From: Medakamo hakoo
Lineage: Eukaryota; Chlorophyta; Trebouxiophyceae; Coccomyxaceae
Direction of reading: 5' to 3'
DNA length: 64,000 nt
Assembly (NCBI GenBank): GCA_026636295.1
Contig: CP089462.1
Coordinates: 186,001-250,000, forward strand
The position numbers and the translations under genes were made by a program. Shown here piece after piece: positions 44,088 through 53,720 of the stretch (its first letter is position 1; each line of letters starts with the position of its first letter). Below the pieces are notes generated by a model. The model searched no databases. It worked only from the letters and a program-made list of their open reading frames with translations, and had not been told where the DNA came from.

Positions 44088-44887
44088 TCATTTCCCGCCC
44101 CGTGTCTCGCCCGCCGCCTCGACCGTGCGCCACACCACCAGCTTGGACGGCAGGCAAAACGGCGTGACCGCCGCCCAGGCCTCCCAGGCTTTGCCATGGC
44201 GCCGCAGCGACGCGTCCTTCAGTTTCATGCGCGGCACCCACTCCAGGACAAAAGAGCAGGCCAGCGGCGCCAGCGGCCAGAAGGACCGCAGCGCCAGCGC
44301 CGGGATGCCGGTCAGGCACGCGTACGTCAGCAGCTCGCCAAAATAGTTGGGGTTGCGGGACAGGGAGAACAGGCCGGACGTGCACAGGCTGCCGGGCGAC
44401 AGGGCCAGGTGCGCGTGCTTGTGCGCGTCGGCGCCATAGTGCCAGAACGTGCCGAGGCCGTACGAGGCGACGAGGGCGCCCAGGGCGGGCGCCGGGACGG
44501 AGGCGCCGGCCCCCCTCCAGAGCATGAGGGCCGGGCCGGGCAGGTAAAAGTTGAGGGCGCCCCAGATCTGTGGTCGTGTGTGTGGATGGATGGGCGGGTG
44601 GGCGGGGAGGCGGATGGGGCACCCCCTCTGAACAGGCACCCCTCTCTCTCCCGCCCGCAACGCACCACGACCAGTTCCGGCCAGCCAGCCTTCTCATCCC
44701 AGCTCTTGTCCGGGTACAGCGCGCTCTTGGTCAGCCACAGGGCGCAGTACGCGCCCCACGCGCCCAGAAAGACGCAGGCGGCAGGGGAGGCGAGGGCGGG
44801 CATGCCGGGGGAGAGGAGCGTGGCGGTCGCTAAGACGGCGCACGAAAAGGCCTTCCAGGCATTGATATGGGCCCAGATGGCCGTCAT
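44088..44887 (-). CDS. DUF1295/steroid 5-alpha-reductase-like membrane enzyme
   Basis: Exon 1 is 44887-44666 (donor GTGCGT), exon 2 44567-44088, phase 0, 233 residues. Several hydrophobic segments are followed by the family C-terminal block: GLFSLSRNPNYFGELLTYACL, the RxPxYxGE-type cofactor-binding motif shared by DUF1295 proteins, sterol reductases and isoprenylcysteine methyltransferases. ALYPDKSWDEKAGWPELV and LGTFWHYGADAHKHAHLAL are also conserved-looking. It is likely an ER or plastid-envelope reductase or methyltransferase acting on a lipid; the substrate is unknown. It faces the SnoaL-like gene with a 159-base divergent spacer. Confidence 0.7.
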
Positions 44888-45046
44888 GCTTGGCTTGTGT
44901 GGAGTGGTGTGGGTAGGGGTGCGGGCGCGGGTGGCCCGGCCGTCGGCGTGCGTGACGGGGCGGATGGAGGACTGAGATGGCGAGCTTGGTCGGAGGGGGC
45001 ACGGCCAGACCCTCGTCTTCTCTGAGCAGAGAGAGCTAGCCTCGCA

Positions 45047-46609
45047 ATGCGCGCCTCCGTCCTACGGCCTGCGCCGGACTGGCATGGCGTCCCCTCGCCC
45101 AGGCAGCAGCCTCGAAGCGTGGCTGCACAGAGGCTTGACGGCGTTGCGGGTGGGCGCGCCGCCCTCGCCCGGCCAGCGCTCGCCGCGCGCGGCGCGAGCG
45201 CGCACGCGCCGCCGCGCGTGGCAACCCGGACGGCGAGGGTGGCCGCGTCTCCCACGCCCGCGCCTCCGACGTCGACATCTTCGCACGCGCCGCCGCGCGT
45301 GCCAACCCGGACGGCGAGGGTGGCCGCGTCTCCCACGCCCGCGCCTCCGACGTCGACCTCTTCGCCCTCCTCTCCGTCTGCCCGGGCCGAAGCCACGCTG
45401 CGGTCTTTCTACGACGCGTACAACAGGGGGGACGCGGCCGCAGCCGCGGCGTGCATGGCGGAAGACTGCTCCTACCACGACACCGTCTTCCCGGAACCCT
45501 TCATCGGCCGGGCCGCCGTGCGCGGCCATTTTGAGAGGACCTTTGCCGCGCTGGGCCCGGCTGTGAAATTTTGTATCGACGCGGTCGCAGCTTCCCCCGA
45601 CGGCCGGTCCGCAGGCGTCAAGTGGCACTGCGAGCTGGACGACGGCACCCCCCTGCCCAACTCGCGCGGCGTATCGTTCATCGAGTTCGACGAGGGCGGG
45701 CTCGTCGCGGGCGCGCGCGACTGCGTCGAGCCCGCCATCAAGCCGGGCGGCGCGGCGCTCGCGCTCTTGCGCGCCGTCCTGCCCGCCGTCCGCGCGGCGG
45801 GCAAGGCCGAGAAATCGCGTCCGCCCTTCCTGGCCAGCCTGACCCCGCTGTCCGCCGCGCTGTGGGCTGGGTACGGCGTGTACTTCGCCTCCATTTTCTT
45901 CTCGTCCTCGCTCCCGGGCGTCCCCGTCTGGCAGACGCCGCCCGAAGTGCTGCGCGCCGTCTGGAACGAGTCCCTCAACTTTTTCTACGTCAACCCGGCC
46001 CTGCACGCCCTGGGGCTGACCGCCATCCCGGACAACCCGGAACACCCGGCGTCCGAAGCCATTTTCAATTTCGACGCGGCGTGGGGGCTGCTGTTCGGGC
46101 CCGCCTGGGCGGCGGACTGGAAGCGGCGGGTGCGGGCGGGCGTGCCGGACGGCGAGGCGGCGAAGCTGTGGGTGGGCGTGATGCTGCTGACCAACGTGTT
46201 CGCGTGGCCGTACATGGCGGTGCGGGAGCGGGAGGTACAGGGCGGTGGTGGACGCGGCGCGCAGCATCCGCCGTCCAGCGCCCTGCCCTCCGGGCTCGAC
46301 CCGGCCGCCCTCCCCGGCTGGGCCGCGCCCGTCGGCGCCGTGGGCGGCGCGGTCGGCGCCATTTCCTTGGCCTGGGCCGCGTTCGCCCGCCCCGACATCG
46401 GCGGCTCGCTCGCCGACCGGGCCGCCTGGCTGGCGGCCGCCGTCGGCCACGACGACCGCGCGCTCTTTGCGTTTGTGTTGGACGCGTGCTGTTACGCCGT
46501 GTGGCAGGCGGTGCTGTTGAAGGGCGCGGCGCCGGGGTACCGGTTTGTGCCGTTCTTCGGGCTGGCGGCCTGGTTAGTCGCGGAGGGCGGGCGGAAGGAG
46601 GGCGTGTAG
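45047..46609 (+). CDS. SnoaL-like domain plus membrane domain, plastid-targeted (predicted)
   Basis: A single exon of 520 residues. Residues 1-110 are Arg/Pro/Ala/Ser-rich without acidic residues, like a plastid transit peptide, and contain a 27-residue tandem repeat. Residues 115-230 form a SnoaL/NTF2-like domain (ATLRSFYDAYNRGDAAAAAACMAED, FIGRAAVRGHFERTFAAL, VKWHCELDDGTPLPNSRGVSF). From about 260 on there are several hydrophobic segments (LSAALWAGYGVYFASIFF, WVGVMLLTNVFAWPYMAV, GAISLAWAAF) with conserved-looking NESLNFFYVNPALHALGL. The fusion resembles uncharacterised plant and algal plastid proteins. SnoaL folds bind small hydrophobic ligands; the reaction here is unknown. Confidence 0.65.
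   Translation: MRASVLRPAPDWHGVPSPRQQPRSVAAQRLDGVAGGRAALARPALAARGASAHAPPRVATRTARVAASPTPAPPTSTSSHAPPRVPTRTARVAASPTPAPPTSTSSPSSPSARAEATLRSFYDAYNRGDAAAAAACMAEDCSYHDTVFPEPFIGRAAVRGHFERTFAALGPAVKFCIDAVAASPDGRSAGVKWHCELDDGTPLPNSRGVSFIEFDEGGLVAGARDCVEPAIKPGGAALALLRAVLPAVRAAGKAEKSRPPFLASLTPLSAALWAGYGVYFASIFFSSSLPGVPVWQTPPEVLRAVWNESLNFFYVNPALHALGLTAIPDNPEHPASEAIFNFDAAWGLLFGPAWAADWKRRVRAGVPDGEAAKLWVGVMLLTNVFAWPYMAVREREVQGGGGRGAQHPPSSALPSGLDPAALPGWAAPVGAVGGAVGAISLAWAAFARPDIGGSLADRAAWLAAAVGHDDRALFAFVLDACCYAVWQAVLLKGAAPGYRFVPFFGLAAWLVAEGGRKEGV
45202..45364 (+). repeat. 81-base tandem duplication inside a transit-peptide region
   Basis: Two near-identical 81-base units (from 45202 and from 45283) each encode 27 residues of the form HAPPRVATRTARVAASPTPA followed by PPTSTSS. 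They differ at very few positions, indicating a recent or homogenised duplication within the predicted targeting region of the SnoaL-like gene. Confidence 0.9.
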
Positions 46610-46719
46610 GCGGGACGGCTGTGTTTCGGCGCAGGGAAAAAGAAAAGACTGATATAACACACACGGGGGAAGGAGCGGGGTGGCTGGTTCTCGACCTCGA
46701 CCGCTCTCTGGCGGGGCTC

Positions 46720-47199
46720 TCACCCGTCCGCGGCCGCGCCGCCGCCACCACCCCCGCCGCCGCCGTCGGCCGCGCCCGCACCGCCGCCACCCCCGCCGCC
46801 GCCGCCGCCGTGCAGGATCTTCTCGATCTTGGCAAAGTCCCACTCCTTGTTGCACAGCGGGCACGCCGACCGCGTCTTCAGCCAGCGCTGGATGCAGTCC
46901 AGGTGGAACACGTGGCCGCAGTTGCCCCAGGCGATGGACAGGCCCGGGTGTTCCTGGTCGCCGGTCGGGTTGGCCTGGTACTCGATGGACGGCTCGTACA
47001 GGTTGTTGCGGCAGATGGCGCACGTGTCCGTGCAGATGGCCCACGACCACATCGCGACCGCGTTCCACTTCTTCACTTCAAAGCGCGGGCCCGCGCCTGC
47101 GCCGGCGCCGGCGGCCGCGGCTTTGGCCTTGCCCTTGGCGTCGGCGGCGGGCGCGGTCGTGCCGGCTTCCACCTCCATGGCGTCGCCCATGTGCTGCAT
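46720..47199 (-). CDS. RBX1: RBX1/ROC1 RING-box protein with altered zinc ligands
   Basis: A single exon of 159 residues. The core FEVKKWNAVAMWSWAICTDT, CAICRNNLYEPSIEYQAN, GNCGHVFHLDCIQRWLKTRS and ACPLCNKEWDF is clearly RBX1, the RING subunit of cullin-RING ubiquitin ligases that recruits E2 and NEDD8 enzymes. Two changes stand out. The third zinc site of canonical RBX1 (Cys-Ile-Glu-Cys, a later Cys and the second His of HFH) reads SIEY, no Cys and HLD, so all four ligands are gone. The usual Asp ligand of CPLD is Cys (CPLC), restoring an ordinary RING-H2. The C-terminus lacks the YGH ending and instead has a Gly/Ala tail of about 35 residues. It converges with the SnoaL-like gene (110-base spacing). 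Confidence 0.88.
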   Translation of the reverse strand: MQHMGDAMEVEAGTTAPAADAKGKAKAAAAGAGAGAGPRFEVKKWNAVAMWSWAICTDTCAICRNNLYEPSIEYQANPTGDQEHPGLSIAWGNCGHVFHLDCIQRWLKTRSACPLCNKEWDFAKIEKILHGGGGGGGGGGAGAADGGGGGGGGGAAADG

Positions 47200-47808
47200 T
47201 TGTTGTCGAGGGGGTGGGGGCGGGACGGATTTCGTGGGGAGGATGGAGAGGGGAGGTTGGTTTCGGTCGATCGAGCGCGAAAAAAACCCGCGCCACCAAC
47301 GCGAGCGGCAAGTCAAGGGAAAGGCTGACGCAGACCGGCCTTCCTCGCGACCGTGGCTGACTGGCCGTCCACCCTTCACGCCGGGCGTGGGAGAGCGGCT
47401 GCGGAGGGCGGGCGGGTGCGTGCCGGGGCGGGAGGCCATCCACGCGCGGGTGTCCGGTCGAGCGCGGGCGCGTTTTGTGTGGGAGGAGGGGGGAGCGCGC
47501 CGCCGCCTGGGGCCTCTCCGCCGCTCAGCACGGCGTCCGGGTGTGGCGGGTGGGAACCCTGGCCTCTCGCACCTGCTGCTGGTGTGTGCGTGTGTTGCGT
47601 GTGCGTGCCGCGCGTGAGACAAAAGCGGCGCGCAACGGCAGAGTGGGAGACAAATGCCTCGCGTTTGCTCACTCCTCGTTAGTTCTTTTTAGTGGGCGGG
47701 ACGCCCGCCCCCCGTCGCGCACGCACACCGCCCCTGCCCTACTCGTCGACCGCCCGGCCAGGCACCTGGCCAACCCACACAACAAGGCTAGACCGGCGCT
47801 CACCCCAA
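47200..47808. promoter_or_regulatory. Divergent intergenic region, RBX1 and FMN-binding protein
   Basis: 609 bases between two outward-facing starts. Open frames extend here on the minus strand but are composition-driven, and nothing resembles a family. It presumably holds both promoters and 5' UTRs. Confidence 0.4.
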
Positions 47809-48513
47809 ATGATGGGCGCCCGCGCCGCGGCGACCGTCGCCGCGGCCGCGGCTGCGGCCGCAACCCCGCCGCCCCCCGCCTGGGCGGCCGCCCTGACCAA
47901 AGCCATCGAGCGGAACGCGGCCACGCCAGCGGCCCGGTACCTCCAGCTTGCCACCGTGCGACCGGACGGCCGACCCGCCGTCCGCACCGTCGTCTTCCGC
48001 GGCTTGCGCCCCCTGCCTGGTACCAGTCACGGCGCGGCCGCTCCGGCCCTCGCCATCGTCACGGACGGACGGACGTCCAAAATCGCCCACCTCGCCTCCC
48101 AGCCCGCTGCGGAAGCCGCCTGGTATTTCCCCGAGTCACGCGAACAGTTTCGCCTGGGCGGCAGCGTCACCGTGATTGGCTCGGCCTGCCCCGACCCGGC
48201 GCTCGCGGCCGCGCGCGCCGATGTGTGGGCGGGCCTGTCGCCGGGTGTGCGGGAGTGGCACGTGCACCCGGCGCCTGGGAGTGAGCGACGCGGTGGTGAT
48301 GGTGGTGATGCGGGCGGGTCGGGCCCGGCGGCGGAGGTCAAGGGCGGCGGCGCAGCACCAACCACGACGCCGCCACCGCCGCCGCACGACCACTTTACGC
48401 TTTTGTTGTTGGAAGTGGACGCCGTCGACCACGTGGATCTAGTGACTGATACGAGGGCGGTGTGGGCGCGGGACAGCAGTGGAGAGTGGAGCATGCGGGA
48501 GGTGTGGCCGTGA
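47809..48513 (+). CDS. Alr4036-type pyridoxamine 5'-phosphate oxidase-like FMN-binding protein
   Basis: A single exon of 234 residues from ATG 47809 (a second ATG follows at 47812). ARYLQLATVRPDGRPAVRTVVFRGL and KIAHLASQPAAEAAWYFPES are the split-barrel FMN-binding blocks of the Alr4036/PPOX-like family, close to the pyridoxine 5'-phosphate oxidase fold but distinct from PdxH. EQFRLGGSVTVIGSAC follows as the next strand. A Gly/Ala/Pro insert of about 30 residues precedes the last strands. Family members bind FMN or heme-like cofactors; the natural substrate is unknown. It begins with an Ala-rich stretch that might target an organelle. Confidence 0.75.
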   Translation: MMGARAAATVAAAAAAAATPPPPAWAAALTKAIERNAATPAARYLQLATVRPDGRPAVRTVVFRGLRPLPGTSHGAAAPALAIVTDGRTSKIAHLASQPAAEAAWYFPESREQFRLGGSVTVIGSACPDPALAAARADVWAGLSPGVREWHVHPAPGSERRGGDGGDAGGSGPAAEVKGGGAAPTTTPPPPPHDHFTLLLLEVDAVDHVDLVTDTRAVWARDSSGEWSMREVWP

Positions 48514-48645
48514 ATGATCGGGCGCCAAAAAAAAAAAACATTCATCTCTGTTCCACTCGTCACCATTTTCATTTTTCAGGCAGACGGTCGCATGCCGGTC
48601 CACCATACTTAAGCCGCGGAAAATGACACCTTGTCAGCACTGTGG

Positions 48646-48856
48646 GCCCTATAGCTCAGCTGGTAGAGCGGCCGCCTCCAGTCCGTCATACGACTGTGAG
48701 GAAGCGTTCTGATAAATAAAGACCTGGCAGCGGTGGCGCGCGGTTCGACTCGCTCGGACCGCCCGCCTCCTCCCCCGCTTGCCGGAATTGCGCTACGCGC
48801 ATCGCTTCTCATTCGAGATAAGCGGCAGGTCATCCGTTCAAATCGGGTTGGGGTCA
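48646..48856 (+). tRNA. tRNA-Trp(CCA) with a 138-base intron
   Basis: Acceptor stem GGCCCTA (48646-48652) pairs with TGGGGTC (48849-48855), with discriminator A 48856. D arm GCTC-AGCTGGTA-GAGC is 48655-48670, anticodon stem GCCGC/GCGGC is 48672-48676 with 48822-48826, and anticodon loop CTCCAGA (anticodon CCA at 48679-48681) matches nuclear tRNA-Trp. T arm ATCCG-TTCAAAT-CGGGT is 48832-48848. The intron sits at the canonical 37/38 position, 48683-48820. TTTT at 48860-48863 is the Pol III terminator. The intron is much longer than usual for nuclear tRNA introns and contains GGTTCGACTCG (48742-48752), a near-consensus B box, while the exonic B box is CGTTCAAATCG. Confidence 0.88.
48683..48820 (+). 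other. Intron of tRNA-Trp
   Basis: 138 bases between anticodon-loop positions 37 and 38. No stem structure that would make it a second tRNA was found, though the internal B-box-like GGTTCGACTCG is notable. Removal would depend on tRNA splicing endonuclease. Confidence 0.8.
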
Positions 48857-48979
48857 TGCTTTTGTTTTTGGACGTGGAGAGGCGGTGGCACGCGGTGGAA
48901 GGCGGGAGGCGGAAAGATTTTGGTGGGGGCGCAGGAATGGAAGGGTGGGTTTCTTATTTTTTTGCCTGGGAACACCCAC

Positions 48980-50857
48980 TCACCGCCCCTTCTTCACCCC
49001 GTACCCCCGCCCTTCCTTCTTCTCCCCGCCCCCGCCCTCGTCCCGCTCCTTGCCGCGCCACAGCACCCTCAACGCCGTCCCGTCAAAGCCGGCCGCCTCC
49101 CGCAACGCGCGCTCAATGTAGCGCCGGTACTCGTCCGGGAACAGCGCCGGGTCGTTGACGAACAGCACAAACGTCGGCGGCCGCACCGTCGGCTGCGTCG
49201 CGTAGTACACCCGCCCGCGGCGGGTCAGGCCCCGCGGCGCGGGCGGCGGGCGCCGGCCCACGGCCTCCCGGATGACCAGGTTCAGCGTGGCGGTCGACAG
49301 GCGGCGGCCGTGCTGTTCGCCGACCGCCGCGGCGGCGGCCAGGACGTGGCCGACCCGCCGGCCCGTCGCCGCGGACGCGTGCACGATGGCCGCCCACTCG
49401 ACGGGCCGCAGCTGGGCGCGCACCTCCGCCTCGTACTCCGACACCGTGGACGGCCCCCGGCCGGGCACGGCGTCCCACTTGTTGAGGACGATGACGGCCG
49501 CCTTGCCCGCGCCGCCGACCAGTTCGGCCAGGCGGTAGTCTTGCAGCGTCGCCACGAACCGGCCGTCCTGGGTGCAGGCGGCCGCGTCGACGACGAGGGC
49601 GACGACGTCCGCCCGGCGGATGGCGGACAGCGCGCGGGCAACGGACAGCGGTTCGGCGCCGTCGGCGGAGCCGGCGACGGCCGCGCGCTTGCGCACGCCC
49701 GCCGTGTCGACCAGCCGGAAGCGTTTGCCGTCCGGGCCGACGACGTCGCAATCAATCGCGTCGCGCGTGGTGCCCGGCATCGGCGACACAATGGCGCGCT
49801 CGCTGCCGACCAGGGCGTTGAGGAGGGAGGATTTGCCGGCGTTGGGCCGGCCGACGATGGCGACGGCCAGGGCGCGGCCGTCGCCCTCCTCCCCGCCGTC
49901 GCCCCACCCGCCAGCCGTCGACCGCGGCTTGGTTGGCAGGGCCGCCACGAGGGCGTCGAGCAAGTCGCCTGTGCCGGTGCCTGAAATCGCGGACACGGGC
50001 CAGGGCTCCATGCCGGACGCCCACAGGTCCGCGACGGCGGTGGCGGCCAGGGTCGAATTGTCGCACTTGTTCGCGGCCAACAACACGGGCAGGTCCGGGT
50101 GGCGGCGGCGGAGCCAGGCCAACACCTCCGCGTCCGCGGACGTCAGGCCGGCCGTGCCGTCAGCGACCACGACGACCGCGTCCGCTTCGCCCACGCCCGC
50201 GGCGGCCTGGCGTTCAATGGCGGACGGCAGGCCGTCGGCGGACAGGGCGTGCGCCGCGGCGGCCGCGACCGCGGGGTCGGGCAGCGCCGCCGCGTCCGCC
50301 ATCAGCCCGCCCGTGTCGATGACCGCAAACTCCCGCCCCGCCCAATTCGCCCTGGAGTACAGGCGATCGCGCGTCACGCCCGGAAAATCGTGGACGATGG
50401 CGGTGCGGGAGCCGACCAAACGGTTGAAGAGCGCGGACTTGCCGACGTTGGGCCGGCCGACGATGGCGACTTTGGGGAGCAGGCGCAGCGGGAGGGCGGC
50501 CGGGGCGGCCTTGTCGTCGTCGCCGCCCTCATCGTCACTGGCTTGGAGCGGGTCCAGGGCGCCGGCGAGTTCGGCGTCGGCCAGGCGGTCGGCCAAGGCG
50601 CTGGCGGCGGCGTCCATGGCGGCGCGGTCGGCGGCCGCGAGGGTGGCCAGGTCAGGGCCGGCGTCGGTGGTGGTGGTGGTGTCATCCTCCTCAGCATTCG
50701 TGCCTCCCTTCTTCTTGGGTGGCGGTGGCAACGGCGCGGACGCCGCGGACGGCGCGGCAGACGCGGCGACGGCGGCGCGTGGCCGAGGGGGCCGCGGAGG
50801 GAGTGCGCGCCGGGAGTGCGCGCCTGGGTGGCGGAACGCCGCAAAAGCGCGCGTCAT
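48980..50857 (-). CDS. DER: Der/EngA double GTPase, plastid type
   Basis: A single exon of 625 residues. Two Era-like G domains are in tandem: [17 protein letters not shown] (about residue 134) with [13 protein letters not shown] and NKCD, then [17 protein letters not shown] (about 336) with [19 protein letters not shown] and NKWD. A KH-like C-terminal domain follows ([20 protein letters not shown] and [21 protein letters not shown]). Der assembles the large ribosomal subunit in bacteria, and its plant orthologue does so in plastids. The first 95 residues are Ala/Pro/Arg-rich, starting [21 protein letters not shown], a good transit peptide. Its ATG overlaps the stop of the LYR-motif gene in the sequence ATGA, so the two may share one transcript. 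Confidence 0.92.
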   Translation of the reverse strand: MTRAFAAFRHPGAHSRRALPPRPPRPRAAVAASAAPSAASAPLPPPPKKKGGTNAEEDDTTTTTDAGPDLATLAAADRAAMDAAASALADRLADAELAGALDPLQASDDEGGDDDKAAPAALPLRLLPKVAIVGRPNVGKSALFNRLVGSRTAIVHDFPGVTRDRLYSRANWAGREFAVIDTGGLMADAAALPDPAVAAAAAHALSADGLPSAIERQAAAGVGEADAVVVVADGTAGLTSADAEVLAWLRRRHPDLPVLLAANKCDNSTLAATAVADLWASGMEPWPVSAISGTGTGDLLDALVAALPTKPRSTAGGWGDGGEEGDGRALAVAIVGRPNAGKSSLLNALVGSERAIVSPMPGTTRDAIDCDVVGPDGKRFRLVDTAGVRKRAAVAGSADGAEPLSVARALSAIRRADVVALVVDAAACTQDGRFVATLQDYRLAELVGGAGKAAVIVLNKWDAVPGRGPSTVSEYEAEVRAQLRPVEWAAIVHASAATGRRVGHVLAAAAAVGEQHGRRLSTATLNLVIREAVGRRPPPAPRGLTRRGRVYYATQPTVRPPTFVLFVNDPALFPDEYRRYIERALREAAGFDGTALRVLWRGKERDEGGGGEKKEGRGYGVKKGR

Positions 50858-51587
50858 TTCGTGTCGTCAGCGCCAGCGGCAGCGGTCGTCGTCTGTTGTT
50901 GCGTTGCCAGCCGCTGGGCTTCGTGGAACATGTAGTTGGACAGGCCCCGGACCGCGGCAGCCTTGGCGGCCTCGATCTGGGACGGGGTGGGGAAGTGGGG
51001 GGCATCGACGTGGATGGTGAGAAAGAAAGAGCGGGGGAGCGCCGCTGGCGGGCGTCGGCTAGGTTGCGACGCCCGCTCCGACGCTCTGGTGTCGGACGCT
51101 GCGACACCATCCAAAAACGACACAAGCACCTACCTCTTTCTCGTCGGTCAGGCCCGCGTTCTGCTTGAACTGGGCGCGCACCGTGCGGCGCAGCGTGGCC
51201 CGGTCGCCGCCCTGGCGTGGATGTTTTGTTGTTCGCATGCGTTGTCTTGTGAGAGCCGTCGATGATCGTTCGTGGGCGAGTGCGCGGTTGGCGAGCGCGT
51301 TGTTCAAACTTCCACGCACGCAGCTGACATCTGCAGCATACAGATAAGCCCGCACTGAACAGGGAGAGCGCGGGAGACGGGTGCCAGCGTGCGTCACTCG
51401 CACACGCTCTCACTGCTTGCCGTCGGCCGCGAAGACCACACCGAGCGCATTCGCCCGCCAGCGGCCCGCGTGCTCGAGCCACCCCTTGCATCACACCGCT
51501 CTGTGAACACACCTGCGTGGAGATGTAGTCGGCCAGGCGCAAGCAGTCCCGGAAGAGACGCTTCACCGTGAAGGTCGATGGGTCCAT
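50854..51587 (-). CDS. LYR-motif (Complex1_LYR-like) small protein
   Basis: Three exons (51587-51513, 51211-51134, 50976-50854), all phase 0, give 91 residues: [20 protein letters not shown], then [20 protein letters not shown] and [20 protein letters not shown]. Three helices, basic pI, the pattern [12 protein letters not shown] in place of L-Y-R and the spaced Arg/Phe residues fit the LYR family, whose members bind acyl-carrier protein and help Fe-S cluster insertion or complex I/II and mitoribosome assembly. The leading motif is F-R rather than Y-R, so membership is likely but not certain. The stop codon (TGA, 50856-50854) overlaps the downstream Der start codon. Confidence 0.7.
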
Positions 51588-51882
51588 CGTTGGTGTGAAG
51601 GGGAGAGAGGCCAACCACCCGGGGGCTCTCAACCTCAAACACACGCGATGAGAAAAGACGTCCCACACGCGTCTGAAACTGTGTCAGTCGGCCGCAAGGC
51701 ATCGACCGCACGGCACCGACGCACAGTGTATGACGTTGCCGTTCTGATGTGGAGGAGGACATTGGAAAAAAACAAAATTGGAAAAACGCGGGTCACAAGA
51801 GCACCAACCACGACGCCCTGCCCTGCCCTGTCAACCCAAAAGCAGAAAGACGCGAAAAAACACAAACATGAAACTCAGGGAG

Positions 51883-53720
51883 CTAAACCGTGGGCCGCAG
51901 GGCCAACGGCGCAAAGCCCGTGGAGGACGGGGGTGGCGGCGGCGGCGGCGGAGGCTGCGCGGCAGCGGCGGCGGCTGGAGGCGCCTGCTTCTCCCCTCCA
52001 CCGCCATGCAGCACGGGCCACCGCAGCACCGCCGCCAGGGCCGGCCGGTCCGCGGGCGCGGGCGCCATGAGCGCTTTGATCAAGCGTTGGAAGCCGCCGG
52101 AAGCCGCCGGCAACAGCCCCAGCTTCCCCGCCCGCAGGCCGGACCAGACGGGCCCGGAGGACGGGAGGGGCCGGCCCGCGGCCAGTTCGTAGAGCGACGC
52201 GCCGAGCGCAAAGGCGTCCGCCTTGTCCAACGCCGCGGGCGGCGCGCCCGCGCTGCCCGCGCTCAGCAGTTCGGGCGCCAGGTAGCGGGCGTCGCCTTCC
52301 GACGGTGCGACCCACCCGCCCGACCCGCCGGACGCCAGGGGGCTGGCCATGCCGTAGTCGGCCAGGCGCACGCCGCCGGCCCAGGCCGCGAGGTCGGTCG
52401 AAAACGACGACGGCGACGGCGACGACCCAGAACCGGCGCCGTCGCCTCCACCTCCAGCCTCCAGGGCCGTCAGCAAGTTGTCGGGTTTGACGTCTCCGTG
52501 AGCAATGCCGCGGGCGTGCAGGTGCGCCAGCGCCGACGCGGCCTGGCGGGCGACGGAGAGGAGCGCGGGCTCGGGCAGCGGGCCGCCGTGCACCGCGGCC
52601 AGCGTCGCCAGGGACACGCCGCACCGCTCCAGCTGGATGTAGAAGTGCGCGCCCCCGCTCGGGCCCGGTTCCGCCCAGGCGCCGTAGTACCGGACGATGC
52701 CCGGGTGCGCCCCCGCCGCGGCCATGGCTTGCGCCTCCTGCTGCCAGCGCGCGCGGTCGGCTGGCGCAAACACCTCGGCCGTGGACCGTTTGACGGCGTA
52801 CGGCGCGCCGTCGAAGCGGGCGACGACGGCGGAGACGGTGGAGAAGGCGCCCGTGCCCAGGGTGGCCACCTCGCGGAACTCGGCGCGGTACCGCGACACG
52901 AGCGGCAGCGGGCCCAGGGGCGCGGGCGGCGCCGAGGTCCCAGGGGCGCCCGCCGCGGACGACGAAGACAAAAAGACGTTGCGGGCGGGGGGTGGGGACG
53001 CGGCCGCCCGGCGCAGCGCCCCCGCCGCGGCCGCCACGGCGGCACGAGAAAGGGGCATGGCGGGCGTGGCGGCGGGGGCGCCGCCGCCCCCTCCTGGCGG
53101 CGTCGCGCCGAGGGCACTGCCCGCGCCGCGGCGGCCGCCGCGCGCGCGCTTGCCGCGCGCGGGCGAGGGCGGCGCCGCCGGGGACCGGGCGTGGACGGCG
53201 CCCGCGACGGTGGCCGGGGCTAAAGCGGCGGCAATGGCGGCGTCCCCCGCCAGGGCCGGGTCGGCCTGGGCGGGCGTCACAAAGTCTTGCGTGCTGTTTT
53301 TGGTGGTGGGGGGAAGGGGGTTGTTTGTTTCGAGTGGGTGGAGCGACAGGTGCGCGGCGCGGCGGGAGCCCGCGTCGAATGGAGCGCACTCTTTTTCCAC
53401 ACGACTCACCCGAGCATGTACCCCACGCCCGCGTCCGCGGGCGTGGCCTGCGGCAAGTCCACCTGGGACAGGGGCACGTCCGGCGGTGGGTCGTCGTCCA
53501 GGCCGTCGTCGTCGTCCATGGCAGCCGGCAGCGGCGGCGGCGCTGCGACCGGCGCGTCGCCAAACCGGGGCACGGGCGGCAGCCCACGCTGGCTGCCCAG
53601 CGAGCACCCGCTCATGGCCGACGTCAGGGCTTGGGATGCCGTCGGCTGAGAGGCGGCCAGCTGGGAGAAGGACAGCTTGGCGACGAGCGGCGGCCGCTTT
53701 TGGTCGGCGGCGCCTCGCAT
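51883..53720 (-). CDS. WEE1: Wee1-like protein kinase
   Basis: Exon 1 is 53720-53410, exon 2 53293-51883, phase 2, 573 residues. The N-terminal 260 residues are disordered with acidic patches and Ser/Pro-rich segments. The kinase domain starts near RYRAEFREVATLGTGAFSTV. The ATP Lys is in YAVKRS, the catalytic loop is AHGDVKPDNLL, the Mg motif is DYG instead of DFG and the activation segment ends EGDARYLAPELL, a stretch diagnostic of Wee1 (EGD-RY). Wee1 phosphorylates the CDK inhibitory tyrosine and delays mitosis or S phase. HGD replaces HRD, as in Wee1 where the Arg is also not conserved, and the catalytic Asp is retained, so activity is expected. Confidence 0.85.

Noticed and set aside
48742-48752. 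Second tRNA suggested by the T-arm-like GGTTCGACTC
   Set aside because: No matching acceptor stem, D arm or anticodon stem surrounds it; it lies in the intron of tRNA-Trp.
53293-53720. Independent short gene upstream of Wee1
   Set aside because: Its frame splices in phase 2 to the kinase exon and is the natural N-terminal regulatory region.
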